Both the position numbers and the translations under genes were made by a program. A stretch of DNA of 64,000 nucleotides from an uncultured Bacteroidales bacterium (GTDB taxonomy: Bacteria > Bacteroidota > Bacteroidia > Bacteroidales > ML635J-15): positions 543,331 through 607,330 of the forward strand of contig CAJOIT010000003.1 in NCBI GenBank assembly GCA_905234755.1, read 5' to 3'. How positions within the stretch are numbered: position 1 is the stretch's first letter; every line of letters starts with the position of its first letter. The notes beneath the pieces are model-generated. The model ran no database searches, was not told the DNA's origin, and worked only from the letters and a program-made list of their open reading frames with translations. Positions 54,961 to 63,028 of the stretch are shown one piece after another.

Positions 54961-56949
54961 ATGAAGATTAAAAAGATTTTGATTGAAAACTTCAAAGGAA
55001 TAAAGAGCCTTGAAGCAGATTTCGACGATGCTGTATGTATCTCGGGTCGCAACGGAAGCGGAAAGTCGTCTGTGATGGATGCTTACTTCTGGTGCCTGTT
55101 TAATAAGAACGGACAAGGAAGCCAGTTCGTAGCATATCCGCTTGACAAGAACAACGAGCCTATACATAAGGTTCAGACCAGTGTCGAGTTGATACTTGAC
55201 AACAATGGCGTAGAAGTATCGGTAAGGCGTACGCAGTCGGAGGACTGGTCGAAGCCTACAGGAACGACCGTTGAGCAGTTGAAAGGCTACAAGCAGGAAA
55301 GGTTTATTGATGGCGTTCCTCTTGGCGTGCAGGAATTTGGTAACCGTCTGAATGAAATGCTCAATACAGACGACTGGTTTATGCTGTCATCTATCTCCGC
55401 TTTTATGTCGATGAAGATGGAAGACAGGCGCAGACGGTTGATGAAACTTGTTCTTGCCGTAAGCGATGAAGACTTGGCGGAAGATTTTCCCATTCTGCTT
55501 GCCGAACTTAGAAAGGGTAAGACCATAGAGGACATTGCTGTAACTGCAAAGATGAGCAAGAAGAAGGCTGATAATGACTTGCAGTTGATGCCGGCTCGAA
55601 TGGATCAGAATGAAAAACTGAAAGTCAACTATGACTTCAATGCTCTTGAAGCGGAAGCAAACACCATAGACACAGAAATATCTGCACTCCGCCACGAGAT
55701 AGAAAGTTCATCAGTTGACCGTGACCTTGAAAAGTCGGAAGAATTGAGAAAGAAACTTTCGGCAGTTGCAAAGGAAATGTGCAATCTGGAAGATAAGGTT
55801 CGTAGCGAGGTGAGCAGGGCAATATCGGAAATCAACACGAAGAAGTCTGATGCTGAAATTCGTTACAAAACATCACAAGGCAAGATTACTTCTTTGGAGA
55901 ATCTTGAAAAGCAGTACTACTCGGAGATTCACGGTGACGGCGGTTTTGAATGTAAGTTAAACTCTCTCCGTACCAAGTGGAAGGAGTGCAACAGCAGGGA
56001 CACGGAATCGGAAGTGACCAGATGGGCGGAAGAACATGCAGACGATGTTGCAACTGTTTGTCCCACCTGCGGACAGGCTCTGCCTGTTGAAATGGTGGAG
56101 AACAGCAGAAACATTGCTGTAGAAGGATATAGGAATAAGATTAACGGAGATAAGGTATCGGAACTTCGCTCAATAGAATCGGAAGCTAAATCGGTAAAGG
56201 CGAAGATTGAAGAACGCGAAAGAATGTTGGAAAGCAATGCCGAACTCATAAAGCAGGAACGCGAGAAACTTGAATCCTATAGCACTACGATAAAGGAGTG
56301 TGACGAAAAACTTTCCAAATGCGAGACATACGAATCGGCAATATCGAAAAATGAGGAATACAAGTCCTTGACAGCAAAGCATGAAGAGTTGAAACAGCAA
56401 GTAAGTTCTATCGGTCAGGATGATGGCAGGAAGAATGAAAACGAATCGCGCAAGGCTCGTGTAAAGGAACTTGAAGGAAAATTGAAGGAAGTTCGCGACA
56501 AGCTTGCACAGAAGCAGGCAAACGAAAGGTGCGACAAGCAGAGACTTGAACTCGAAAAGGAAAACAAAGACCTGCTACAGGCGGTTGCAGACTGCGAGAA
56601 GATGTTGAATGATATTATGCTATTCAAGAAAGCCAAGATGACTATGGTTGAGAATAAGGTAAACAGCATGTTCAAGATTGTTAGGTTCAAGATGTACGAG
56701 CCAAACCTCACCAATGATGGAGAAAAGGAAATCTGCAAGCCAATAGTTGATGGTGTCCCATACGAACTTCTAAATACAGCCTCGAGAGTAAATGCTGGCG
56801 TTGACATCATCAACGGTATCAGCGAAGCACTTGGAGTTCAAGTTCCGATATTCGTTGACAACAAGGAAAGCGTATCGGTGCTGATCGGAACCAGACAGCA
56901 GACGATAACACTTGAAGTTGACAAGAACAGCGATTTAAGAATAATGTAA
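54961..56949 (+). CDS. SbcC/Rad50-like ATPase with zinc hook
   Basis: 662 residues. The N-end IENFKGIKSLEADFDDAVCISGRNGSGKSS holds Walker A (residues 29-36). Long coiled-coil arms flank a zinc hook CPTCGQ at 367-370. The C-terminal half-site ends with PIFVDNKESV and lacks the textbook LSGGE signature (LNTASRVNAGVDII at that place), as in phage ATPases of this type. The gene starts the recombination module. No SbcD/Mre11-type nuclease gene lies beside it; the nuclease candidate is the MBL-fold protein two genes downstream. Confidence 0.8.
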   Translation: MKIKKILIENFKGIKSLEADFDDAVCISGRNGSGKSSVMDAYFWCLFNKNGQGSQFVAYPLDKNNEPIHKVQTSVELILDNNGVEVSVRRTQSEDWSKPTGTTVEQLKGYKQERFIDGVPLGVQEFGNRLNEMLNTDDWFMLSSISAFMSMKMEDRRRRLMKLVLAVSDEDLAEDFPILLAELRKGKTIEDIAVTAKMSKKKADNDLQLMPARMDQNEKLKVNYDFNALEAEANTIDTEISALRHEIESSSVDRDLEKSEELRKKLSAVAKEMCNLEDKVRSEVSRAISEINTKKSDAEIRYKTSQGKITSLENLEKQYYSEIHGDGGFECKLNSLRTKWKECNSRDTESEVTRWAEEHADDVATVCPTCGQALPVEMVENSRNIAVEGYRNKINGDKVSELRSIESEAKSVKAKIEERERMLESNAELIKQEREKLESYSTTIKECDEKLSKCETYESAISKNEEYKSLTAKHEELKQQVSSIGQDDGRKNENESRKARVKELEGKLKEVRDKLAQKQANERCDKQRLELEKENKDLLQAVADCEKMLNDIMLFKKAKMTMVENKVNSMFKIVRFKMYEPNLTNDGEKEICKPIVDGVPYELLNTASRVNAGVDIINGISEALGVQVPIFVDNKESVSVLIGTRQQTITLEVDKNSDLRIM

Positions 56950-56974
56950 TGTTTAATTTTAAAGATATAAGAAG

Positions 56975-57727
56975 ATGGCAAAAGAAGCAACAACAGCAGC
57001 CGTAGCAGCAACGCAGCAGAACGGTAACGGAATGACTACTTACATCGCCAATGGCGAGGAAGTGAAACTTAGCAAGGAGATAGTAAGGAACTATCTCACG
57101 AAGGGCAACGACAAGGTATCTGACACAGATATTGTGCAGTTTATGGCAGTGTGCAAGTACCAGCAGTTGAATCCGTTCCTTAACGAAGCCCACCTTGTGA
57201 AGTTTGCAGGCAGTCCTGCACAGATAATCACGAGCAAGGAAGCGTATTTCAAGAGAGCGGAGGCAGATGAGAACTACGACGGCTATCAGGCTGGTATCAT
57301 TACCGTAGACAAGAACGGAGTAATAGTCGAGAGAGAGGGAAGCTTCTGTCCCAAAGACGAAACTTTGGTTGGCGGATGGGCTTTTGTTTACAGGAAAGAC
57401 AGGAAGTACCCAGCAGTAGCAAGGGTAAATCTCGATGAGTACGACAAAAAGAAATCTACTTGGTTATCGATGCCAAAGACAATGATCGCCAAGATAGCAA
57501 AGGTGCAGGCGTTTAGAGAGGCGTTCCCTACCAAGTTGGGTGCGCTCTATGTGTCGGAGGAAGTGCAGGAACGAGAAGTTGAAGATGTTCCATTTGAGGA
57601 AGTAAAGGAGAAGACGGCAAACAGCGTCCAGTTCCCAGTCCAGGACCAGGAGCCTAAACCAGAGCCAAAGCCAGCTCCATCGGTAGAACCAACGGCAGAA
57701 AAGGAAAAGGAGGAAGTGCCCTTTTAA
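56975..57727 (+). CDS. bet: RecT/Bet-family single-strand annealing protein
   Basis: 250 residues. The core VQFMAVCKYQQLNPFLNEAHLVKF, ITSKEAYFKRAEADENYDGYQAGI and TWLSMPKTMIAKIAKVQAFREAFP is the Bet/RecT pattern. The C-terminal 50 residues are a Pro/Glu-rich linker (PKPEPKPAPSVEP) ending EEVPF, close to an SSB-type acidic tip. It would anneal complementary strands and promote phage recombination. It is 25 bases after the SbcC-like gene. Confidence 0.85.
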   Translation: MAKEATTAAVAATQQNGNGMTTYIANGEEVKLSKEIVRNYLTKGNDKVSDTDIVQFMAVCKYQQLNPFLNEAHLVKFAGSPAQIITSKEAYFKRAEADENYDGYQAGIITVDKNGVIVEREGSFCPKDETLVGGWAFVYRKDRKYPAVARVNLDEYDKKKSTWLSMPKTMIAKIAKVQAFREAFPTKLGALYVSEEVQEREVEDVPFEEVKEKTANSVQFPVQDQEPKPEPKPAPSVEPTAEKEKEEVPF

Positions 57728-57787
57728 TTATTCATCTATACAGACCGGAGGCGGGATTAGTCCTGCCTCCATTAAAGCAAACTAGCA

Positions 57788-58522
57788 ATGAGACTGACAG
57801 TATTGGGAAGCGGAAGCAGCGGTAACGGATATGTGCTACAGAATGATAGTGAAGCACTGGTAATTGAGTGCGGTATGCCAGTTATGGCAATGAAGAATGC
57901 GCTTGGTTTCAACATAAGGAAATTGCGAGGAAGCATAGTTTCTCACGGACACGGCGACCACGCAAAATATATATCGAAGTACTCTGTGTTTGCACCTGTG
58001 TACATGTCGGAGGGAACGGCAGAAGAAACGAGGAATAACGGCAAACACGGAATCGTAAGGATGAAGCCGTTGGAGACGGTAAGGATAGGCGGTTTCTATG
58101 TTATTCCCTTTGATGTTCATCACGACAGCAAAGAGCCGTTCGGCTTTCTGATACGGCACGACGAGATTGGCAATCTTCTGTTTGCCACCGACACCGCTTT
58201 TTTGAAGTACACATTTCCAAAGTTGACCAACATAATGATTGAAGCCAATTTTGACGATGGAATACTTGATGGAAATGTAAAGTCTGGCAAAGTTCATCCA
58301 GTCTTGTCGAAACGCATTCGGCAGAGCCATTTCTCGCTAAAGACCTGCATCGAGGCACTTGAAGCCAACGACCTGTCGGCTGTAAACAATATAGTGCTGT
58401 TGCATCTTAGTGACGACAATGCAGACGAAAATATGTTCCGCAAGGCAGTCGAGTCTCATACTGGCAGAAAGGTCTGTGTGGCGAAGAAGGGAGTTGAAAT
58501 AGAGATTAACAAGGAATTGTAG
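57788..58522 (+). CDS. Metallo-beta-lactamase-fold hydrolase, YycJ/WalJ-like nuclease candidate
   Basis: 244 residues. LTVLGSGSSGNGYVL is the classic YycJ-type start. Metal ligands: HGHGDH (His53, His55, Asp57, His58), a later VHHDSKEPFGF (about 110), ATDTAF (about 134) and LLHLSDDN (about 206), so the site looks complete. The YycJ/WalJ group contains 5'-3' exonucleases, which fits the neighbouring annealase: exonuclease plus annealase equals a Red-like pair. Function here is inference from family and position. Confidence 0.75.
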   Translation: MRLTVLGSGSSGNGYVLQNDSEALVIECGMPVMAMKNALGFNIRKLRGSIVSHGHGDHAKYISKYSVFAPVYMSEGTAEETRNNGKHGIVRMKPLETVRIGGFYVIPFDVHHDSKEPFGFLIRHDEIGNLLFATDTAFLKYTFPKLTNIMIEANFDDGILDGNVKSGKVHPVLSKRIRQSHFSLKTCIEALEANDLSAVNNIVLLHLSDDNADENMFRKAVESHTGRKVCVAKKGVEIEINKEL

Positions 58523-58542
58523 AATTTTAAAAAGTAATAGAA

Positions 58543-58839
58543 ATGGAACTTTTATCATTATGCTTGTCGGACATAGACAAGACGAAAATCAAGAAGGGAA
58601 GCAACGGAAAGATGTATCTGAACATTGTTGTAAGTGAAAGGAAAGAACCTGACAAGTTCGGGAACTCATTAACGGTATGGGTACAGCAGTCCAAGGAGGA
58701 ACGCGAGGCAAAAGCTGACAAGAACTATATTGGCGCAGGAAAGGTGATTGAGTTCAACTCCAAAGCACCCAATACACCAGAAGCGGTTGAGGAACTTCCA
58801 GAAATGGGTGCAGACGATATGGGTGATTTACCATTCTAA
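58543..58839 (+). CDS. SSB-like phage protein
   Basis: 98 residues. A small beta-rich body (KMYLNIVVSERKEPDKFGNSLTVWVQQSKEER) and an acidic linker ending DDMGDLPF. The acidic-hydrophobic tip and the place next to RecT suggest a single-strand DNA-binding protein or a short OB-fold relative. The core is shorter than a usual SSB (about 110 residues), so similarity needs structural confirmation. Confidence 0.55.
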   Translation: MELLSLCLSDIDKTKIKKGSNGKMYLNIVVSERKEPDKFGNSLTVWVQQSKEEREAKADKNYIGAGKVIEFNSKAPNTPEAVEELPEMGADDMGDLPF

Positions 58840-58841
58840 CT

Positions 58842-59228
58842 ATGAAGGAAGTTATTGACAGACTGGATAAGGAGTGCTACAAGCTGCAGGAGTTCCTTTC
58901 GATAACGACAAGCAACGAGCCGGAGGAACTGGTAGTCAGATTGTCTGAACTTAATGTGTGGCTTGCAAGGTCGGCAATAATGCTTGCAGAAGCGAAGCAG
59001 GTGCAGGACATCTGTACATATAGGGCATATCGCGAATATATTGACGGTGCCGTGCAGCTTCCTGCAAGCGCATTAAAGAAGTATGTGGAATCACAACTGT
59101 ATGAAGTCAACTACCTAGTAAACAGACTCGACAGGCTAAATGCAGCTTGTGTACACATCGGCGACAATATTCGCACTCAGATTTCGTATGCAAAGGAAGA
59201 GTTAAAGTTAACAAGAACAGGCTATTAG
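58842..59228 (+). CDS. Hypothetical phage protein, 128 residues
   Basis: Mostly helical (LDKECYKLQEFLSITT, YLVNRLDRLNAACVHI), starting 3 bases after the SSB-like gene. No family recognised. Its place in the early operon suggests a DNA-metabolism accessory. Confidence 0.55.
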   Translation: MKEVIDRLDKECYKLQEFLSITTSNEPEELVVRLSELNVWLARSAIMLAEAKQVQDICTYRAYREYIDGAVQLPASALKKYVESQLYEVNYLVNRLDRLNAACVHIGDNIRTQISYAKEELKLTRTGY

Positions 59229-59230
59229 TT

Positions 59231-59557
59231 ATGAGCGGAGATGTATTGTCCTACGAGCGTTGCGGAATAGAAAGGATTCTTGAAAAGATTGACGAAGTGA
59301 TTTCACTTAACAAGGTGGAGATTCCTAAAGATAAACTATCGCCATACGGCAGGGACTGTGATGATGACGGACCAGTATATCATTACGACTACGATGATGA
59401 TACCATTGACAAGATCCGATGCATACGCAACATTCTCCTGATGTCGAAAGTGGCGGTGGAAAGGCTTGACTATCTTCTGTCCGGAGACGATGGAGAAGAA
59501 TCGTTCCGCGAAAGGTTTGATGCGGAAATTCTTGACGCTATTACTAATTTCAAATAA
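59231..59557 (+). CDS. Hypothetical phage protein, 108 residues
   Basis: Start at ATG 59231, 3 bases after the previous stop; an in-frame ATG at 59147 lies within the preceding gene. Helical, acidic (RDCDDDGPVYHYDYDDD in the centre), no family recognised. Confidence 0.5.
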   Translation: MSGDVLSYERCGIERILEKIDEVISLNKVEIPKDKLSPYGRDCDDDGPVYHYDYDDDTIDKIRCIRNILLMSKVAVERLDYLLSGDDGEESFRERFDAEILDAITNFK

Positions 59558-59577
59558 CAAAAAGAAAGGAAGATTTT

Positions 59578-59763
59578 ATGAATACTATGACAGTAAAGGA
59601 AGCAGCCCAATACCTGAACATATCTGTGGCAACGCTTTATGCAGAGATACGGTCTGGTCGTCTGGCATACTGCAGACCGAACCCGAAAGGAAAGATTTAC
59701 ATGATGAAAGACGATTTGGACGCATACATAAGCAGAGGACGAGTTGAAGCTTGCAATGTGTGA
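59578..59763 (+). CDS. Excisionase-like MerR-type HTH protein
   Basis: 61 residues. MTVKEAAQYLNISVATLYAEIRSGRLAYCRPN and DDLDAYISRGR match the helix-turn-helix domain of the excisionase/MerR group. It could be the directionality factor for the integrase or a regulator. Confidence 0.75.
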   Translation: MNTMTVKEAAQYLNISVATLYAEIRSGRLAYCRPNPKGKIYMMKDDLDAYISRGRVEACNV

Positions 59764-59983
59764 TATGGGAACAAGGTGGAGTAATAGTCGGAAGCCTACA
59801 TTGACAAAGATGCTTTGCAGTGGCGAGTACTGCAATATAGTGATGAAGCCTATATTCAATGTCGGAGAAGATACCATTGTTAGAGTGACTGCAAAGGACA
59901 AGAAGTCAGGACAAGTGGTTTCTGTTGAATGTACTGAGCTATATTACAGGCTTTTAGAGAAAAGAATAAAAAAATATTTATAA
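59756..59983 (+). CDS. Small phage protein, function unknown
   Basis: 75 residues from ATG 59756, overlapping the end of the HTH gene by 8 bases; a TTG at 59744 is an alternative. Beta-rich in the centre (PIFNVGEDTIVRVTAKDKKSGQVVSVEC), with a basic C-end (LEKRIKKYL). Not recognised. Confidence 0.45.
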   Translation: MCDMGTRWSNSRKPTLTKMLCSGEYCNIVMKPIFNVGEDTIVRVTAKDKKSGQVVSVECTELYYRLLEKRIKKYL

Positions 59984-60018
59984 ATTACTGGCTATTTATA
60001 AAAAAATGTTTATGTTTG
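59977..60018 (+). promoter_or_regulatory. Phage promoter and operators, cassette C
   Basis: TATGTTTG at 60011-60018 and two TTTATAAA words at 59977 and 59995, the spacing (18 bases) close to that in cassettes A and B. The -33 element is weak (ACTGG at 59987-59991), which may mean an activator is needed. Confidence 0.65.
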
Positions 60019-60053
60019 CATTTGAAATATTTGACACTAATCGGTTGCAGACG

Positions 60054-60200
60054 ATGAAGACTTTTGAGATAGATACTTTCAAGCATTCGGGAATAATTGT
60101 TACTATAACACACCTTTTTTCCTTGCTCGTGGCCGGCTGCAAACGGCTGCGGGCTTTTTTATTCAGCAAAACGGCTGATTATGACATAATAGCAAGATGA
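60054..60200 (+). CDS. Short leader ORF before the replication gene
   Basis: 48 residues, MKTFEIDTFKHSG..., with a hydrophobic centre. The stop overlaps the ATG of the initiator (ATGA), suggesting coupling, but the frame runs through an intrinsic terminator (60125-60160), which is unusual for a gene. It may be a translated leader peptide that couples translation to termination rather than a protein with its own role. Confidence 0.4.
   Translation: MKTFEIDTFKHSGIIVTITHLFSLLVAGCKRLRAFLFSKTADYDIIAR
60125..60160 (+). terminator. Terminator between cassette C promoter and initiator
   Basis: GCTCGTGGC (60125-60133) pairs fully with GCTGCGGGC (60146-60154), three pairs being wobble, around a 12-base loop, then six T. 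A transcript from the promoter at 60011 would stop here after roughly 130 bases unless antiterminated. Confidence 0.65.
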
Positions 60201-61114
60201 GACGATTTATACCGATACCAGCAGACATAATTAGTTCCGATTGGTGGAAAAGGAACGAAGTCGTAAGGACTTTGTATTTCGACCTTTCTGAGCGAGTCGC
60301 ATACAGTAGTAGTAATGACTACGGTGTGCCTGTCGGATGCTGTTATTTCGGTAGGCTGTCATTCGCAAAGGAATACGGATATTCGGAGAGCAAGGTAAGG
60401 ACGGCACTTTCAGTTCTGGAAAAGAACGGAGCAATTAAGGTTACGGCAAGTCACACTAAGTCGCTTGTGGAAGTGGTGTATATCAGTGAATACTTGTCGT
60501 CAAAAAATGACCAACCTAATAGCCAACCTAATGACCAACTGAATGACCAACCAAATCGCCAACCAAATCGCCAACCTAACAACAGTCAAAATCAAGGGAT
60601 TGCACATAATGACCGCCAACCTAATGACCAACCTAATAGCCAACCTAATGACCAACTGAATGACCAACCAAATCGCCACAAACATATAAGTAGTATAAGT
60701 AATATAATAGATAATATAGATGAAGATAAATCTTCATTATCGGACTTTGCGTCCGACAATGCATCGGAGAAAGTACAGATAAATTATGATGGGCTTGTAG
60801 ATTATTGGAATACCACCACCAATGGGATTTTCGGAAAACTTGTGAAGCCAATGGGCGACGCTCGAAAGAAAATGGTGAGGGCGCGGATTGCAACATACGG
60901 AAAAGAAACTTTTATTAAAGCAATAAAGATGGCCGTTGAAAGCAACTTCCTTAAAAGTTGGAAAGGGATGAGTTTCGACTGGCTGATAAAGCCGTCAAAC
61001 TTTGAGAAAGTAATTTCCGGCAACTATGCTAATAGGGAAACTGTTCCACCCAACAACCAGTCTGCACAGCTATTTAGGAATACAGATAACGATTATAGTA
61101 AAACTAAATTTTAA
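60197..61114 (+). CDS. Phage replication initiator, lambda O-like
   Basis: 305 residues. The N-terminal 100 resemble winged-helix replication organisers (LSFAKEYGYSESKVRTALSVLEKNGAIKV). The middle is a linker of (D/S/R)Q(P/L)N tetrapeptides coded by the 12-bp repeat array. The C-terminal domain (VDYWNTTTNGIFGKLVKP, ATYGKETFIKAIKMAVESNFLKSWKGMSFDWLIKPSNFEKVISGNY) is the usual C-terminal piece of such initiators, probably contacting the helicase loader encoded next. Same architecture as lambda O: DNA-binding domain, origin repeats inside the gene, protein-binding domain. Confidence 0.75.
   Translation: MRRFIPIPADIISSDWWKRNEVVRTLYFDLSERVAYSSSNDYGVPVGCCYFGRLSFAKEYGYSESKVRTALSVLEKNGAIKVTASHTKSLVEVVYISEYLSSKNDQPNSQPNDQLNDQPNRQPNRQPNNSQNQGIAHNDRQPNDQPNSQPNDQLNDQPNRHKHISSISNIIDNIDEDKSSLSDFASDNASEKVQINYDGLVDYWNTTTNGIFGKLVKPMGDARKKMVRARIATYGKETFIKAIKMAVESNFLKSWKGMSFDWLIKPSNFEKVISGNYANRETVPPNNQSAQLFRNTDNDYSKTKF
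60509..60679 (+). repeat. Iteron-like array of 12-bp repeats, candidate replication origin
   Basis: Consensus (G/A/C)(A/G)CCAACCnAAT. Six units from 60509 to 60580 and five from 60614 to 60673, with a spacer between. The order of unit variants in 60509-60562 is repeated at 60626-60679 (117-base shift), so a block was duplicated. It is in frame, so the protein keeps a tetrapeptide repeat. Confidence 0.8.
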
Positions 61115-61118
61115 AGAT

Positions 61119-61793
61119 ATGATTGAAAATTTGAATGAAATTATCGGTGACATCAAGTCGCGCTATGAATTAAGGCGGGTTTCTTCTTTTCTGGAACCTA
61201 ACAAATACCCGACAGCCATCAACCTGTTCGTGAGTATGGCATCTGCTGTATGCGGAAAAGAGTATGACCAAACCCACACAGCCGATATAATCAACAAGCT
61301 TGTGCATTGGACCTACGACACAAGTGTTGATGAAATAGATTGCCGGAAGGGTTTCCTTATTCGAGGAGAGACAGGTCGAGGGAAAACATTGCTTATGTAC
61401 GCACTGAAAGAATTTGTACAATATGATTCCAACTGGTATATTGTCGGAGGTAAACGATATAGGCTGGAACTGTCAATTGCATCGGCAAGAAACATTGCAT
61501 TTGAGTATGCTCAACAAAGCGAGGGAAGTGTAATTGCAAAATATTCCAGAATCCCATGCCTTTGTATTGATGACTTGGGCAGTGAGCCTATGTTGTCGAG
61601 CAATTATGGCAACAAATGCTCTGTAGTTAGCGAGATACTTGCCAACCGTGCAGAAACAAAGCTGCTGACATTTGCGACTACCAATGTGGCAAGGCTGAGC
61701 GAATGTTACGATGATAGGATTATAAGCAGGATGTATTCTCTATTCAACAGCGTGAACCTATCGCATGAAACCGACTATAGAAAAATCAAGTAA
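61119..61793 (+). CDS. DnaC-like helicase loader ATPase
   Basis: Start at ATG 61119 (an in-frame ATG at 61026 lies inside the initiator). 224 residues, AAA+ type: Walker A GETGRGKT at 83-90, Walker B CLCIDDLG with SEPML, and TFATTNVARLSECYDDRIISRMYS as sensor and arginine-finger region, as in DnaC/IstB-like loaders. Follows the initiator by 4 bases; initiator and loader form the replication pair, like lambda O and P in role. Confidence 0.8.
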   Translation: MIENLNEIIGDIKSRYELRRVSSFLEPNKYPTAINLFVSMASAVCGKEYDQTHTADIINKLVHWTYDTSVDEIDCRKGFLIRGETGRGKTLLMYALKEFVQYDSNWYIVGGKRYRLELSIASARNIAFEYAQQSEGSVIAKYSRIPCLCIDDLGSEPMLSSNYGNKCSVVSEILANRAETKLLTFATTNVARLSECYDDRIISRMYSLFNSVNLSHETDYRKIK

Positions 61794-61797
61794 TGGG

Positions 61798-61866
61798 AAT
61801 TTTTTTTACGCATTACGATAAAAAAATGTTTATAGATATGTTTTTCTGTAAAAATATTTTTATAAA
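61798..61866 (+). promoter_or_regulatory. AT-rich site D, possible operator
   Basis: The gap before the gene at 61887 holds GTTTATAGAT (61829) and TTTTTATAAAATTAG (about 61855), resembling the TTTATAAA words of cassettes A-C. A -7 box of TAnnTTTG type is not evident. It may bind the same repressor. Confidence 0.35.
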
Positions 61867-61886
61867 ATTAGTAAGATTTAAAGACA

Positions 61887-62123
61887 ATGGACGGCGATAT
61901 TGTAAATTATGGACGAGAGATAGGCAGCGTTTTCCGCTACAACCGAAACGCAATGGTTGTTGAGAGGGCTACCAGTATTACAAGTCCGTGCGATGGATGT
62001 GTATTTATGGATGGAAACGGTTGCAATGCTATGACGATAGTCGGCTACTGCAAGTCGCTGTTGCGAGAAGATGGTGAGAATGTTGTTTTCAAGAATATCA
62101 ATGACTATGGAGAGGTGTATTGA
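61887..62123 (+). CDS. Small Cys-containing phage protein
   Basis: 78 residues. It has TSPCDGCVFMDGNGCNAM and a later Cys, a pattern that suggests a small metal-binding fold. The next gene has similar cysteine clusters, so they may be diverged relatives. It overlaps the next start. Confidence 0.5.
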   Translation: MDGDIVNYGREIGSVFRYNRNAMVVERATSITSPCDGCVFMDGNGCNAMTIVGYCKSLLREDGENVVFKNINDYGEVY

Positions 62124-62379
62124 TTGTGCAAGGGTTAAGCGATGTCCGTACTCTGGCGGACACAGCCAGTTGGCTTGTCCTGATTTCGTCAGGAAGAACA
62201 GGAAAGTTGGCGAGGGCAAGATGGTGCGCTATGTCGCAATGTTCAACGGACAGAAGTACGAATTGAAAATACAGACATCGTGTGATGGATGTTGCTTCAA
62301 TGGTAACTGCACACCGGCACAACAGTCTGTATGCATGGAGTATGACGGAAGAGTTTTTAAAAAGATGGAGGACAAATAG
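62107..62379 (+). CDS. Small Cys-rich phage protein
   Basis: 90 residues from ATG 62107 (MERCIDCARVKRCPYSG). Cysteine pattern CIDC-x5-C-x9-C and then TSCDGCCFNGNCTPAQQSVC. Two zinc-ribbon-like clusters are likely. Overlaps the previous gene by 17 bases; ends immediately before the next start. Function unknown. Confidence 0.5.
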   Translation: MERCIDCARVKRCPYSGGHSQLACPDFVRKNRKVGEGKMVRYVAMFNGQKYELKIQTSCDGCCFNGNCTPAQQSVCMEYDGRVFKKMEDK

Positions 62380-62766
62380 ATGAGTGAACAGGAAAGAGAG
62401 TATAACAGATTGAGAGGAGAACTCAACAAACTGCTGTCAAGCAGAAGCGTAAGGAAGCCACTGGCACAGCTCGTTCCTACGGAGACTATACTGAAAATGG
62501 CAGGAAACGGATATTCCAAGGGGTTTGTGCTGATATCGCTTGCCTTCTCCTACTTCGAGAATGCGCTTGACATTGTAGAAACGATTGGATTCACAAACCT
62601 AGCAATAAGCAAGGCTAACAATCTGATGGAAGACGCTTTCGATGCGTTCTGGAAGACATTGTGTACGCAGTTGCACCTGACGAAAGAACAACTGGCGCAG
62701 TTGTCGCAGGATTGTGACAAATACAGGACTCCTATAGACAGATTACTTGACGATAAGGAGCAATAG
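62380..62766 (+). CDS. Hypothetical phage protein, 128 residues
   Basis: Helical protein with LVPTETILKMAGNGYSKGFVLISLAFSYFENALDIVE in the centre. No domain recognised. Its ATG directly follows the preceding stop. Confidence 0.5.
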   Translation: MSEQEREYNRLRGELNKLLSSRSVRKPLAQLVPTETILKMAGNGYSKGFVLISLAFSYFENALDIVETIGFTNLAISKANNLMEDAFDAFWKTLCTQLHLTKEQLAQLSQDCDKYRTPIDRLLDDKEQ

Positions 62767-62769
62767 TTT

Positions 62770-63012
62770 ATGACAAAGACAAAGCAGATAGAGCAGCATT
62801 TGAGCACCTACGGCAGTATAACCTGCTGGCAGGCTATAGAGAAGTACGGAATACGCTCGCTATCGTCGATAGTTCACAAGTTGCGTGCGCGTGGTGTCCA
62901 GATAAAGTCCGAATGGACGGACCTCCCTGACGGAGATACAGGAACCAGTTCGAGGCAGGTGCGCTATGTGTATAGAAATGTTGATGACAGGCAGTTGAGG
63001 CTGTTCGATTAA
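62770..63012 (+). CDS. Small winged-HTH-like phage protein
   Basis: 80 residues. KQIEQHLSTYGSITCWQAIEKYGIRSLSSIVHKLRARGVQI resembles the HTH proteins common in phages that begin with an IxxxL-GSIT motif. Starts 3 bases after the previous stop. Function unknown. Confidence 0.65.
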   Translation: MTKTKQIEQHLSTYGSITCWQAIEKYGIRSLSSIVHKLRARGVQIKSEWTDLPDGDTGTSSRQVRYVYRNVDDRQLRLFD

Positions 63013-63028
63013 ACGAAAGGATAAAGAC

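Noticed and set aside
60509..60679. CRISPR-like array
   Set aside because: Units are 12 bp, contiguous without unique spacers, and in frame within a coding sequence.
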